Assembly (NCBI GenBank): GCA_023251555.1 | Contig: JAHEYN010000010.1 | Coordinates: forward strand, 44,323 to 108,322 | Direction: 5' to 3' | DNA from: Bacteroidota bacterium | GTDB lineage: Bacteria; Bacteroidota; Bacteroidia; AKYH767-A; JAHEYN01 | DNA: 64,000 bases | In this document: in pieces, positions 10,442 to 18,740 of the stretch | Layout: every line of letters starts with the position of its first letter | Position numbering within the stretch: position 1 is the stretch's first letter | Position numbers and translations under genes: made by a program | The notes under the pieces: generated by a model | Databases searched by the model: none | The model's input: the letters and a program-made list of their open reading frames with translations, nothing else | Told to the model about the DNA's origin: nothing

Positions 10442-10779
10442 TATCCTTTAAATATGATTAAAGTAAAAGTCTATGCAAATATCGGAACTTTCTTTTATTT
10501 GCCTGAGTGTTTTTTTTGAGAGAGGATGAATAATGTTAGTTGACTAAAACAAGGGTGTGGATGGGTAGCCTAAAATTAAAACACAAATGTGGGTTTGAGG
10601 ATGTTTCTTATATTTCCAGTGAAAAAAATATTATTGGATAAAAGTAGTATTATAAAGGCCATGTCGCAGTATCTGATCAGGTACTAAAGTGTTGATTTTC
10701 AAATTACTACTTATATGGGGATGACAGTACTAAATATTCTCTATTATTTTGCAGAATCGAAAAAAAGCTATTTTCTAAA
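10442..10779. other. 338-bp intergenic region with palindromes upstream of the XRE gene
   Basis: No gene is visible in this gap between the divergent GlmU-like and XRE genes. It holds an 18-bp near-perfect palindrome at 10668-10685 (AGTATCTGATCAGGTACT, one mismatched pair). Around it is an 8-bp inverted repeat, AAGTAGTA at 10642-10649 and TACTACTT at 10705-10712. These could be operators for the adjacent regulator. On the minus strand a GATATTTG box close to the GlmU-like start is one base off the TAnnTTTG promoter element. Confidence 0.55.
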
Positions 10780-11046
10780 ATGTCAAAGATTGAGAGAGAG
10801 AAGGAGGTACTTTACGGTAAAATCGGTGAGCGCCTGAAAAAAATCCGGCTTGAAAAAGGATATAAAAACCAGGAATCTTTTGCTTACGTAAGTGATATTC
10901 CAAGGGCTCAATACGGGCGTTACGAAAAAGGTACCAACCTCACCCTGTTAAGCCTGTTCTGGATTCTCAGCCATCACAATATTTCTTTTGAAGAATTTTT
11001 TTCAGAGGGTTTCGAAGATCTGAACAAATTGATGAAGGGTAAATAA
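10780..11046 (+). CDS. XRE-family helix-turn-helix transcriptional regulator
   Basis: An 88-residue protein consists almost entirely of one Cro/C1-type helix-turn-helix domain: GERLKKIRLEKGYKNQESFA, then IPRAQYGRYEKGTNLTLLSL and the final helix LFWILSHHNISFEEFFSEGF. No sensor or oligomerisation domain is present. Its target is unknown; the palindromes in the 340 bases upstream make autoregulation possible. No toxin-like partner gene lies beside it. The DNA-binding fold is secure, the role is not. Confidence 0.85.
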   Translation: MSKIEREKEVLYGKIGERLKKIRLEKGYKNQESFAYVSDIPRAQYGRYEKGTNLTLLSLFWILSHHNISFEEFFSEGFEDLNKLMKGK

Positions 11047-11228
11047 TCTTCCGGTTTAGTTTTTTTTATTCTTGCCGGCTTAATCTTTACCTTTGTTTTT
11101 ATCTGTCTTGTAGAAAGATACGGGTGTAACTCTATGGATGAATGTGGCGAAGGCTTTGGTGGGGTTTTACCAAAGTAATATTGATGCCATGCATGTAAAT
11201 GCCTGAGATTTCAATGACAAACAATATA

Positions 11229-11702
11229 ATGAGAGCAACTGTTGTTTTATTTTCATTTCTTTTTCTTAGTTCTGTAAATGCTCAGCGACAGTTTAAAATT
11301 CTTGAGGCTACATTACAGGTATGGACAGGAGGTGCTCATTCCGGTGGGTCGGGCGTTAACTACAGGCTTATGCTGCTTGTGCATAAATCCTCTTCTAAGC
11401 TGATACTTGATACCTTATGGACTGGGGATGCTTGTTACCCGCTGCTTTTGTCACATGCCGGGCGGGGTAATCCCGGGTCAGGGTTTATGAAAAATGATAC
11501 AATATACCTTAGCGCCTCAAAGAGGAATCCCATGGAGCCTGATGGGAAAGGTGAAAAGGCTACATACAAGGCGGGTGAAAAGAATTGTATTGCCCCCATA
11601 GTATTTAATGGCACGGCATTACTGGGATACAGGTACAGGGGCAAAAGAAAATATATGACACTCCTGAAATTTAAAGAACTTCCTCCTCTAAGATATCCAT
11701 AA
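11229..11702 (+). CDS. Unrecognised secreted protein
   Basis: I do not recognise this family. The start at 11229 gives a compact signal peptide (MRATVVLFSFLFLSSVNAQ, cleavage after Ala-Gln), typical of Bacteroidota; in-frame ATGs at 11199 and 11214 would add up to ten residues and spoil the n-region. The mature part of about 138 residues is beta-rich in appearance and Gly/Lys-rich, with two cysteines (DACYPL and KNCIAP) that could form a disulfide. It ends with a one-base overlap with the following glycosyltransferase gene (TAATG), so the two are probably cotranscribed. Confidence 0.7.
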   Translation: MRATVVLFSFLFLSSVNAQRQFKILEATLQVWTGGAHSGGSGVNYRLMLLVHKSSSKLILDTLWTGDACYPLLLSHAGRGNPGSGFMKNDTIYLSASKRNPMEPDGKGEKATYKAGEKNCIAPIVFNGTALLGYRYRGKRKYMTLLKFKELPPLRYP

Positions 11703-12571
11703 TGAAGGTAAGTGGGTTTACATTTATCAGGAATGCAGTAAAGTTTGATTATCCGGTAGTTGAGGCTATTTTATCCATTCTTCCTGTTTGTGACGAGGTT
11801 GTCGTGGCTGTTGGAAAATCTGACGATGGCACCCGGGATCTCATTACTGCAATTGATCCTTTAAAAATAAAAATTATAGATACGATATGGGATGATTCCC
11901 TGCGTGACGGAGGGAGGGTGCTTGCAGCAGAAACAGATAAGGCTTTTGATGCTGTTTCACCTGATTCTGATTGGGCCTTTTATGTGCAGGGCGATGAAGT
12001 GGTGCATGAAAGGTATCTTCCTGCCATATCAGAAACAATGAAAAAGTGGAAGGATGACCCATCTGTAGAGGGCATTCTTCTGGGGTGCCTTAATTTTTAT
12101 GGATCATATGACTATATAGGAGATTCACGGAAGTGGAGGAGGCATGAGATCAGGATTGTAAGAAAAGACAGTTCAATCCGTTCTTATGGAGACGCACATA
12201 GTTTTAGGAAAAAAGGACAATTGCTGAGAGTCAAGCCTGCAGATGCTGTTGTGTATCATTACGGGTGGGTAAAGCCTCCTGTGATACAACAACAAAAGCA
12301 GCAAAATTTTCATAAGCTTTGGCACGATGATAACTGGATGAAAAAAAATATTCCTGAGGTGGATGAGTTCGATTATTCTTTAATTGATTCGCTCGCTTTG
12401 TTTAAGGGTTCTCACCCTCAGGTAATGCAGGAACGGGTGAGAAAACAAAACTGGAAATTTTCTTTTGATCCTCTGAAAAAAAACTTTTCCGTGAAGGTGA
12501 GAGTGTTACAGTTTATTGAAAAGTACACAGGCTGGAGGATAGGGGAATACAAAAACTACCACCTTATCTGA
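11702..12571 (+). CDS. Glycosyltransferase family 2-like protein
   Basis: The 289-residue protein starts with a GT-A fold pattern: SGFTFIRNAVKFDYPVVEAI, VVVAVGKSDDGTRDLI and WAFYVQGDEVVHERYL, where QGDE takes the place of the metal-binding DxD. Such enzymes transfer a sugar from a nucleotide donor to a glycan or lipid acceptor; acceptor and donor cannot be told from sequence. A conserved aromatic/His-rich C-terminal part (VVYHYGWVKPP) follows. It has no membrane helix and so is probably cytosolic. No other glycan gene is adjacent except the secreted protein it overlaps. Confidence 0.8.
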   Translation: MKVSGFTFIRNAVKFDYPVVEAILSILPVCDEVVVAVGKSDDGTRDLITAIDPLKIKIIDTIWDDSLRDGGRVLAAETDKAFDAVSPDSDWAFYVQGDEVVHERYLPAISETMKKWKDDPSVEGILLGCLNFYGSYDYIGDSRKWRRHEIRIVRKDSSIRSYGDAHSFRKKGQLLRVKPADAVVYHYGWVKPPVIQQQKQQNFHKLWHDDNWMKKNIPEVDEFDYSLIDSLALFKGSHPQVMQERVRKQNWKFSFDPLKKNFSVKVRVLQFIEKYTGWRIGEYKNYHLI

Positions 12572-12577
12572 AAATCT

Positions 12578-13297
12578 TCACCATCCTGAGGCAAGCACAT
12601 CGGCGAGGTGCATAATTTTCATTCCTCTGGACTGCATTTTTATATAGCTGTCAAGGTGCATAAGGCATGACATATCTGTGGAAATCAGGTAATCGGCTCC
12701 GGTTGCCATTGCATTTTCTACTTTTTGTTCAGCCATGCCTACTGATATAGATTCGTATTTTACTGAAAAAGTTCCTCCGAAACCGCAACACACATCACTG
12801 TCTTTTAATTCACGGATTTCAAGTCCCCTGACTTTGCTCAGAAGTTCTCTTGGTGCTGACCGGATGTTGCATTCCCTGAGGGCGCTGCAGGAGTCATGGT
12901 AGCAGGCGACCCCATCCAGTCTTGCTCCGACATCAGTTATTTTTAAGACATTTACAAGAAAGTCAGAGAACTCATAAATGTTCTTCTGCACCTGCTTGTA
13001 TTCGTTGTGGAGCACAGAGTTATGAAATATCTCTGGGTAGTAATTCCTGACCATTCCTGTGCATGAGGCCGAAGGAGATACGATAAAGCGGTCGTTAGGG
13101 AAATCCCGTATGAATTTCGTACCTACTTCTTTTGCCTGATCCCAGAATCCTGCATTGAAAGCAGGTTGTCCGCAGCAGGTCTGTTCGGGATTGTAATTTA
13201 TCCCGCACCCTAATTTTTCAAGTACCCTGATCATGTTGGATGCAGTATCAGGATAGAGTTGATCAATAAAACATGGTATAAAAATGTCGACAATCAT
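12578..13297 (-). CDS. CCG-domain (Fe-S)-binding protein, LutA/YkgE type
   Basis: The 239-residue protein has two cysteine-rich CCG domains: CCGQPAFNAGF and CYHDSCSALRECN, then DVCCGFGGTFSVKY. These bind an Fe-S cluster or heterodisulfide-type centre in LutA, GlpC and HdrB relatives. LutA works with LutB and LutC in lactate oxidation, but neither partner gene is in the window, so I do not transfer the name. It starts two bases after the stop of the T9SS FG-GAP gene upstream, which implies cotranscription with an unrelated exported protein. It is convergent with the glycosyltransferase, six bases apart. Confidence 0.85.
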   Translation of the reverse strand: MIVDIFIPCFIDQLYPDTASNMIRVLEKLGCGINYNPEQTCCGQPAFNAGFWDQAKEVGTKFIRDFPNDRFIVSPSASCTGMVRNYYPEIFHNSVLHNEYKQVQKNIYEFSDFLVNVLKITDVGARLDGVACYHDSCSALRECNIRSAPRELLSKVRGLEIRELKDSDVCCGFGGTFSVKYESISVGMAEQKVENAMATGADYLISTDMSCLMHLDSYIKMQSRGMKIMHLADVLASGW

Positions 13298-13299
13298 CC

Positions 13300-15531
13300 T
13301 TATTCAATAATAAATTTAGTGTATGCAAAGGTGTTGCTGTTCCTGGCTTCCACGATGTAAATTCCTTTGGATAATGCATCTGCACTTAGGAGTGTCTCTG
13401 CAGATTTTATGATAAACTCTTTAATTTTTCTTCCGAAAATATCATAGATAACAACTTTTGTATCGCTCCTTTTCCAAAGGTCTCCGGGAACTGTTAAACG
13501 GGCAGAGGATATGCATGGGTTAGGCACGACAGTAAGCTTTTCAGTTAATATGTCAACCGGTCGGGCAGAGAGATTACCGGTGATATTTTGGAGATATATG
13601 GCGCAGCCTCCTTGATAATTGCCTACAACAAGATCAAGTTTATTGTCATTGTTTATATCTGCTCCTGAAACGCTGACTCTGTTCCCTTCTTGTATTCCCT
13701 TTATCATACTGTCAACCATGCTGAAAGTTCCGCCAATATTTCCGTCTATGTGATCATAGAGATACACATAACCTCTTTCTGATCCCACGAAGAGTTTGAA
13801 GGAGCCACTGCTATCCGTAAGAAACGGAATACTGTATCCGGTATAGTTTCCCTGCTCTCTCACGTTAACTCCCCCGAGGCTGTCTATGGTTGGAGATGAA
13901 GAAAAGTCGGCATTGCCTGTTGTCCCGAGGTTTTGGAAGTACGACAACATACCATTTCTTTTTCCTATAATAAGATCCTGTAGTCCATCCCGGTTTAAGT
14001 CTGCCAGTTGAGGTGCTGCAAAATCTCCAACATCAATTCCTTTATAGGATGAAGCTGTCAGGGTGAAACTGGCGGAATTGCCGGGGGGTGCTGTGTTTGT
14101 GAAAAAGTGGATCTCTCCTGCATAATCCCCCAGTATCATATCTTCGTCTCCATCTCCGTCCAGATCACCGAATGCAGGATAAACACCATTAAGTCCGAGA
14201 GAGCTGATATTAGCGTAGTCCCTTGTAACAAGCTGGAATGAAGGGATAGAGGATGTTCCATTGTTTTTATACAAAGAGAGCTCAGAAATGAAATTCCCGG
14301 AAGGGTTAAAGTAACCGTAATTTCCAATAATAAGGTCTTTTAGTCCGTCCCCATCGTAATCGAAAAAAACAGGATAATTTCCCTCACCGGTTTCAATCAT
14401 TTCATCCTGGAGAAATGAATTTTTGACAAAATGAAATACAGGGGCAGAAGTACTCCCTGTATTTTTAAAGAAAAGAATACCGGTAAAATTTTCAGATGCA
14501 CTTGGAGCGTTAGGGGCAACAAGAAGATCATTTATACTGTCGTTGTCCACATCCAGGTAATAACTTGCGGGAAAAGAGGAGAGGTTGACCGAGTCTGTGT
14601 TATTATAATTTTTAGGAAAGGTTCCATCCTGTGCTGTCATATCTGCAACGGCGGGTGTCCCTCCGTTAGTAAGCAGGAGGAGGTTGTTGGAGAGTACATC
14701 GCCTATTACGAGTTCTTTGTCTCCGTCGCCATCCATATCCAGTGTCAGTAATGTTGAGCCGGAATGCTGGAGTGTGTTATCTGTAGCAAGGCTGTCAATG
14801 GGGATATCAGCCTTGCAACTTATATGAAGTGTGACGCTGTTGGAAGTTGAGTTGCCAAGAAAACTCCCCCAGCAGGCACTGGTGCGCTGAAATTTCAGGC
14901 TGTCGCAGTGTCCGAATGTTTCCATAGACATATTCTGATGGTACTCCACATACATGCCGAATATGTCGAAGGTGAGAATATCAAGGTCCCCATCATTGTC
15001 AATATCTGTAAGTGCAGGGAGATTAGCGGGAGAAACGAAGAGGTTTATATAACTGGAATAATATTTTGAGTAAAGAAGATTTGTGACGAGGGTAAATTTC
15101 AGCCCGGTGATGGAGTCAAAATCATTCCGGTACACAGCCATTCCTGCATTGGAGTATCCGAAGATATCTTCTTTTCCATCGCAGTTATAATCGGCAAGCA
15201 GATTAAAATCATGAAGGTTCGGGAAGGCTGAAATATATTCGGGGGCATACACATAGTCAACCGAGTCTTGAGTTCCCTTGTTGATGAAAGTCCGTATTGC
15301 GAGGTTACTCCTGTCGAACACAAAAAGATCTTTAATGCCGTTTCCATCAAGGTCAATCATGGAGAACTGCGGTTGATTCAAGCCTCCTGCCCATGGGTTT
15401 TTAAGAATGTTCCCTGAGATGATTACAGGGATTGTATCTGCCCGCCCGAAAAGATATTGGGCTTGCAGAACTTTTTCCGGAAACACAACTGTCAGAGTAA
15501 ATAATAAGGATAAGGAAAAATAGTTTTTCAT
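13300..15531 (-). CDS. T9SS-exported FG-GAP/VCBS repeat protein
   Basis: The 743-residue protein has an N-terminal signal peptide (ending KVLQAQ) and many integrin-like calcium-binding repeats of the FG-GAP/VCBS type, for example DLDGNGIKDLFVFD, DIDNDGDLDILTFD, DLDGDGDEDMILGD and DINNDNKLDLVVGN, predicting a beta-propeller. The last 80 residues are a type A T9SS sorting domain (VVPNPCISSARLTVPG, VVIYDIFGRKIKEF, SKGIYIVEARN), so it is sent to the cell surface or outside. Ligand unknown. A TATCTTTG promoter box ends only four bases before the ATG. Confidence 0.9.
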   Translation of the reverse strand: MKNYFSLSLLFTLTVVFPEKVLQAQYLFGRADTIPVIISGNILKNPWAGGLNQPQFSMIDLDGNGIKDLFVFDRSNLAIRTFINKGTQDSVDYVYAPEYISAFPNLHDFNLLADYNCDGKEDIFGYSNAGMAVYRNDFDSITGLKFTLVTNLLYSKYYSSYINLFVSPANLPALTDIDNDGDLDILTFDIFGMYVEYHQNMSMETFGHCDSLKFQRTSACWGSFLGNSTSNSVTLHISCKADIPIDSLATDNTLQHSGSTLLTLDMDGDGDKELVIGDVLSNNLLLLTNGGTPAVADMTAQDGTFPKNYNNTDSVNLSSFPASYYLDVDNDSINDLLVAPNAPSASENFTGILFFKNTGSTSAPVFHFVKNSFLQDEMIETGEGNYPVFFDYDGDGLKDLIIGNYGYFNPSGNFISELSLYKNNGTSSIPSFQLVTRDYANISSLGLNGVYPAFGDLDGDGDEDMILGDYAGEIHFFTNTAPPGNSASFTLTASSYKGIDVGDFAAPQLADLNRDGLQDLIIGKRNGMLSYFQNLGTTGNADFSSSPTIDSLGGVNVREQGNYTGYSIPFLTDSSGSFKLFVGSERGYVYLYDHIDGNIGGTFSMVDSMIKGIQEGNRVSVSGADINNDNKLDLVVGNYQGGCAIYLQNITGNLSARPVDILTEKLTVVPNPCISSARLTVPGDLWKRSDTKVVIYDIFGRKIKEFIIKSAETLLSADALSKGIYIVEARNSNTFAYTKFIIE

Positions 15532-15535
15532 ATTT

Positions 15536-15543
15536 CAAAGATA
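15536..15543 (-). promoter_or_regulatory. Putative -7 promoter element (TATCTTTG) close to a start codon
   Basis: On the minus strand TATCTTTG matches TAnnTTTG exactly and is followed by AAAT and the ATG of the FG-GAP gene. Transcription would be expected to begin at or next to the start codon, which suggests a leaderless mRNA. No convincing -33 TTTG is visible 19-20 bases upstream, which lowers confidence. Confidence 0.45.
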
Positions 15544-15586
15544 GAGATTTATGCCTAATTTTACGATGCATTGAGAATATAAGAAC

Positions 15587-16078
15587 ATGGCTTCTTTTGA
15601 TATAGTAAGCAAAGTGGAGATCCAAAGGTTGGACAATGCCATTAACACGGCTAAAAAAGAAATTATGCACCGTTACGATTTTTATGGATCTAAAAGCGCA
15701 ATAGAGTTGGATAAAAAGACCTTAAATATTTTTATTCTTACGGAGAATAATATGAGGATGAAGGCATTGCAGGATGTGATTATCGCACATATGGTCAAGC
15801 AGGGATTGAACCCTGCATCTCTTGATATGGGGACAGATCAGTATGCTTCCGGAAACATGGTGAAGAAAGAGGTAAAAATAAAACAGGGTATTGATAAAGA
15901 AACTGCGAGGAAAATAGTTAGGGTTGTGAAAGAAAGCGGCATGAAATTACAGGGGACTGTAATGGATGACCAGGTAAGAGTTACAGGAAAAAAACTGGAT
16001 GATCTTCAGAAGATGATACAGATGATAAGAATAACCGGCTTTGAGATTCCTTTGCAGTTTGAAAACTTCAGAAGTTAA
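15587..16078 (+). CDS. YajQ-family nucleotide-binding protein
   Basis: The 163-residue length and the sequence (MASFDIVSKVEIQRLDNAIN, HRYDFYGSKSAIELDKK, VKIKQGIDKETARKIVRVVK, VRVTGKKLDDLQKMIQ) are those of the YajQ family (formerly DUF520). Members have two ferredoxin-like domains and bind nucleotides; some bind cyclic di-GMP. It is cytosolic, with no signal peptide. It is divergent from the FG-GAP gene, with 55 bases between starts. Function in this organism is not shown by context. Confidence 0.93.
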   Translation: MASFDIVSKVEIQRLDNAINTAKKEIMHRYDFYGSKSAIELDKKTLNIFILTENNMRMKALQDVIIAHMVKQGLNPASLDMGTDQYASGNMVKKEVKIKQGIDKETARKIVRVVKESGMKLQGTVMDDQVRVTGKKLDDLQKMIQMIRITGFEIPLQFENFRS

Positions 16079-16126
16079 CAAATCTCCCCGTCTATGTGTG
16101 TTCTTATGGGTTTTGTCTGCTATTCC

Positions 16127-16134
16127 TAACTTTG
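16127..16134 (+). promoter_or_regulatory. Putative -7 promoter element (TAACTTTG) for the KUP gene
   Basis: TAACTTTG is an exact TAnnTTTG match that ends 19 bases before the GTG start of the KUP transporter. The expected -33 region, near 16104, holds TTATGG rather than TTTG, so only half of the promoter is strong. Confidence 0.5.
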
Positions 16135-16153
16135 TACCCTTTACTCCGGTTTT

Positions 16154-18055
16154 GTGATTGAAAAAAAATATAATGTAAACAGGGTAACGGCAGGTGGACT
16201 CCTTATTACGCTTGGGATAATATACGGTGATATAGGAACATCGCCGCTTTATGTACTTCAGGCTATAATCGGCCAGGGAGATCCAAGAAGGGATGTTATA
16301 CTGGGAGGGCTTTCGTGTATATTCTGGACGCTTACAATGCAGACTACCCTTAAGTATGTGATTTTTACCCTGCGTGCTGATAATAAAGGAGAAGGCGGAA
16401 TTTTTTCTCTTTACGCCCTGGTGCGTAAAGCAAAAGCAGGCTGGCTGGTTCTGCCCGCTATTATAGGGGGAAGCACCCTCCTTGCGGATGGAATAATCAC
16501 TCCGTCCATTTCAATTTCATCAGCGGTAGAAGGGCTTCGTCTGGTCTACCCTGATATAAAAACAATACCCATAGTATTGTCAATACTGGCCGGACTTTTC
16601 CTCATACAACAGTTTGGTACCAGGCTTATCGGGTTTCTCCTGGGACCTTTGATGCTTGTGTGGTTTCTCATGATAGGTATTCTCGGTATTTCGGCGCTGA
16701 CCTATTATCCAGGGATTATACAGGCAGTAAACCCTTCATATGCTTATCAACTTCTTGCTGAACACCCGGGGGGATTCTGGCTGCTTGGTGCTGTGTTCCT
16801 TTGTACAACGGGTGCTGAAGCACTATACTCCGATCTTGGTCATTGCGGGAAAACCAATATACGTATCACATGGGTATTTGTAAAGGCAATGCTTCTTATT
16901 AATTATTTTGGGCAGGGAGCATGGCTTCTTTCGAAGCAGGATCATGTTGGTGATGTCATTAATCCCTTTTTTGCGCTTATGCCCAAAGAATTTCTTTTTA
17001 CCGGTATTATCATTGCCACGTTGGCTGCTATTATAGCAAGCCAGGCACTTATCAGCGGATCCTATACTTTAATTAATGAGGCGATTCGCCTGAATTTCTG
17101 GCCTAAAATCAGGATAAAATATCCTACAAACTTTAAGGGTCAGCTTTATATCCCTTCCGTTAACTGGCTTCTTCTTGCCGGGTGTGTGGCTATTGTTCTG
17201 TATTTCAGGGAATCATCTAATATGGAGGCGGCATACGGACTTGCCATTGTTCTTACGATGATTATGACATCTCTTTTATTGTCTTATTATATGAAGCTGA
17301 AAAAATACCCTGTCGTGATAATCATGCTGATCTTAACAGTCTATCTTTCTATTGAATTTTCTTTTCTTGCGGCCTGCTTGGTGAAACTTGTACACGGGGG
17401 ATGGATCACCCTGTTAATTGCATCTCTCCTTGCGGCAGTCATGTGGACCATGTATTCTGCAAGAAAAATTAAGAACAGGCAGACCGAATTCGTTTCCATA
17501 GAGGCTTATTATCCCAGGATAGTTGAGCTTATCAGTAATGAAAAAATAGATAAAATCACCCCCAATCTGGTGTTTCTTACCAGCGCTGATATGAAACATG
17601 AGATAGAATCAACTATTCTGGATTCAATACTGGATAAGCATCCCAAACGCGCTGATGCTTATTGGTTCCTGCACATAGATGTGCTTGACGAACCTTATGC
17701 ATTCAGGTATGACTTCACAGAGTTAATTCCGGATAAACTGATCAAGATTGATTTTCATCTTGGATTCAGGGTGGAACCAAGAATAAGGCTGTTATTCAGA
17801 AGAGTGCTAGAGGATCTTGTGATGCTCAATAAAAAAGTTGTAATAGGGGATTTCAGCTTTATTGTACTGGACAGAAAATTACAGCCTCAAAAGCAGGTAA
17901 ACATATATGAAAAGATGATGCTGAGGTTATATACCATCCTTAAGAAACTCAGTCTTTCCGAGGGCGAAGCTTTTGGGTTGGATCTTTCTAAGGTAACAGT
18001 AGAAGAAGTAAATATTCCGGTGCTTCCGCGGGCTGGATCACTGGGTCGGAGGTAG
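16154..18055 (+). CDS. kup: KUP-family potassium uptake protein
   Basis: KUP proteins are inner-membrane K+/H+ symporters. The 633-residue protein carries the family signature at the N terminus (LGIIYGDIGTSPLYVLQAI), about 12 membrane segments up to residue 430, GAEALYSDLGHCG with conserved acidic residues, and a soluble C-terminal domain of about 200 residues. The start is a GTG; no ATG lies suitably nearby. Its last 18 bases overlap the 3' end of the convergent TPR gene. Confidence 0.94.
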   Translation: MIEKKYNVNRVTAGGLLITLGIIYGDIGTSPLYVLQAIIGQGDPRRDVILGGLSCIFWTLTMQTTLKYVIFTLRADNKGEGGIFSLYALVRKAKAGWLVLPAIIGGSTLLADGIITPSISISSAVEGLRLVYPDIKTIPIVLSILAGLFLIQQFGTRLIGFLLGPLMLVWFLMIGILGISALTYYPGIIQAVNPSYAYQLLAEHPGGFWLLGAVFLCTTGAEALYSDLGHCGKTNIRITWVFVKAMLLINYFGQGAWLLSKQDHVGDVINPFFALMPKEFLFTGIIIATLAAIIASQALISGSYTLINEAIRLNFWPKIRIKYPTNFKGQLYIPSVNWLLLAGCVAIVLYFRESSNMEAAYGLAIVLTMIMTSLLLSYYMKLKKYPVVIIMLILTVYLSIEFSFLAACLVKLVHGGWITLLIASLLAAVMWTMYSARKIKNRQTEFVSIEAYYPRIVELISNEKIDKITPNLVFLTSADMKHEIESTILDSILDKHPKRADAYWFLHIDVLDEPYAFRYDFTELIPDKLIKIDFHLGFRVEPRIRLLFRRVLEDLVMLNKKVVIGDFSFIVLDRKLQPQKQVNIYEKMMLRLYTILKKLSLSEGEAFGLDLSKVTVEEVNIPVLPRAGSLGRR

Positions 18056-18673
18056 GGGAGGTGCTTCTTCGCAGTATTCAGCGAGGTTATATTTTGATCG
18101 TTCATCACCGAGGTTGCTTCCTTTAAGGAAGTCTGGACATGCGCCTGGTTTATCACCTGCTTCTATTTTAGCCATTCCTCTGTTGTTATATGCAGTGGCA
18201 TAGTCCGGCCGGAGACTGATTGCCTTTGTATAGTCAGCTATGGCTCCGGGGTAGTCCCTGCTGAGAAATTTCAGATAGCCCCTGTTGTTATAAGGCTCGG
18301 CATAACCTGGCTTCACTTCAATTGCCCTTGTAAAGTCCAAAAGTGCTCTGGCGTAATCTTTCATGTGAAACTCTGCCAGGCCTTTGCTGTTGATAGCTTC
18401 TGCGTCATTATGCCTGAACTCCAGAACCTTCTCAAAATCTTTGATTGCCCCTGAATAATTGCTGGTAAACATTTTTGCCATCCCACGCCCTAAATAGGCA
18501 TCGGCATAATCGGGTTTTATCGCGAGACTTTTATTATAGTCTGAGATGGCGTCTCTGTATTCCCCGTTCGCACTCTTTGTATCAGCACTTTTTTTATACT
18601 GTTCGGCATTCTCCTGAGCTTTCACAAAAATGCAGGAAATCAACAGCGGCAGGATAATCGTGAAGAATTTCAT
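18038..18673 (-). CDS. TPR-repeat secreted/periplasmic protein
   Basis: I place the start at 18673, giving a 211-residue protein with a clear signal peptide (MKFFTIILPLLISCIFVKAQ); the frame is open further upstream but that part is not protein-like. Five 34-residue TPR units follow, for example NGEYRDAISDYNKSLAIKPD, and GYAEPYNNRGYLKFLSRDYP. TPRs mediate protein binding; the partner is unknown. A TATATTTG promoter box lies at 18700-18707 upstream. The 3' end overlaps the convergent kup gene by 18 bases. Confidence 0.88.
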   Translation of the reverse strand: MKFFTIILPLLISCIFVKAQENAEQYKKSADTKSANGEYRDAISDYNKSLAIKPDYADAYLGRGMAKMFTSNYSGAIKDFEKVLEFRHNDAEAINSKGLAEFHMKDYARALLDFTRAIEVKPGYAEPYNNRGYLKFLSRDYPGAIADYTKAISLRPDYATAYNNRGMAKIEAGDKPGACPDFLKGSNLGDERSKYNLAEYCEEAPPLPPTQ

Positions 18674-18699
18674 TAAACGGGTAGTTCTCAATGTATAAG

Positions 18700-18707
18700 C
18701 AAATATA
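18700..18707 (-). promoter_or_regulatory. Putative -7 promoter element (TATATTTG) for the TPR gene
   Basis: On the minus strand TATATTTG matches TAnnTTTG exactly and ends 26 bases before the chosen TPR start. It lies inside the longer open frame, which supports the shorter start. The -33 box is not clear. Confidence 0.5.
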
Positions 18708-18740
18708 ACGTATGCAAAATTAAGGCCATTGCCGCAGTGT

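Noticed and set aside
11146..11175. GGCGAAGGC at 11146-11154, the same nine bases as a REP arm, next to a hairpin
   Set aside because: The matching arm GCCTTCGTC is absent and the following hairpin has another sequence, so I treat the nine-base match as chance rather than a third REP.
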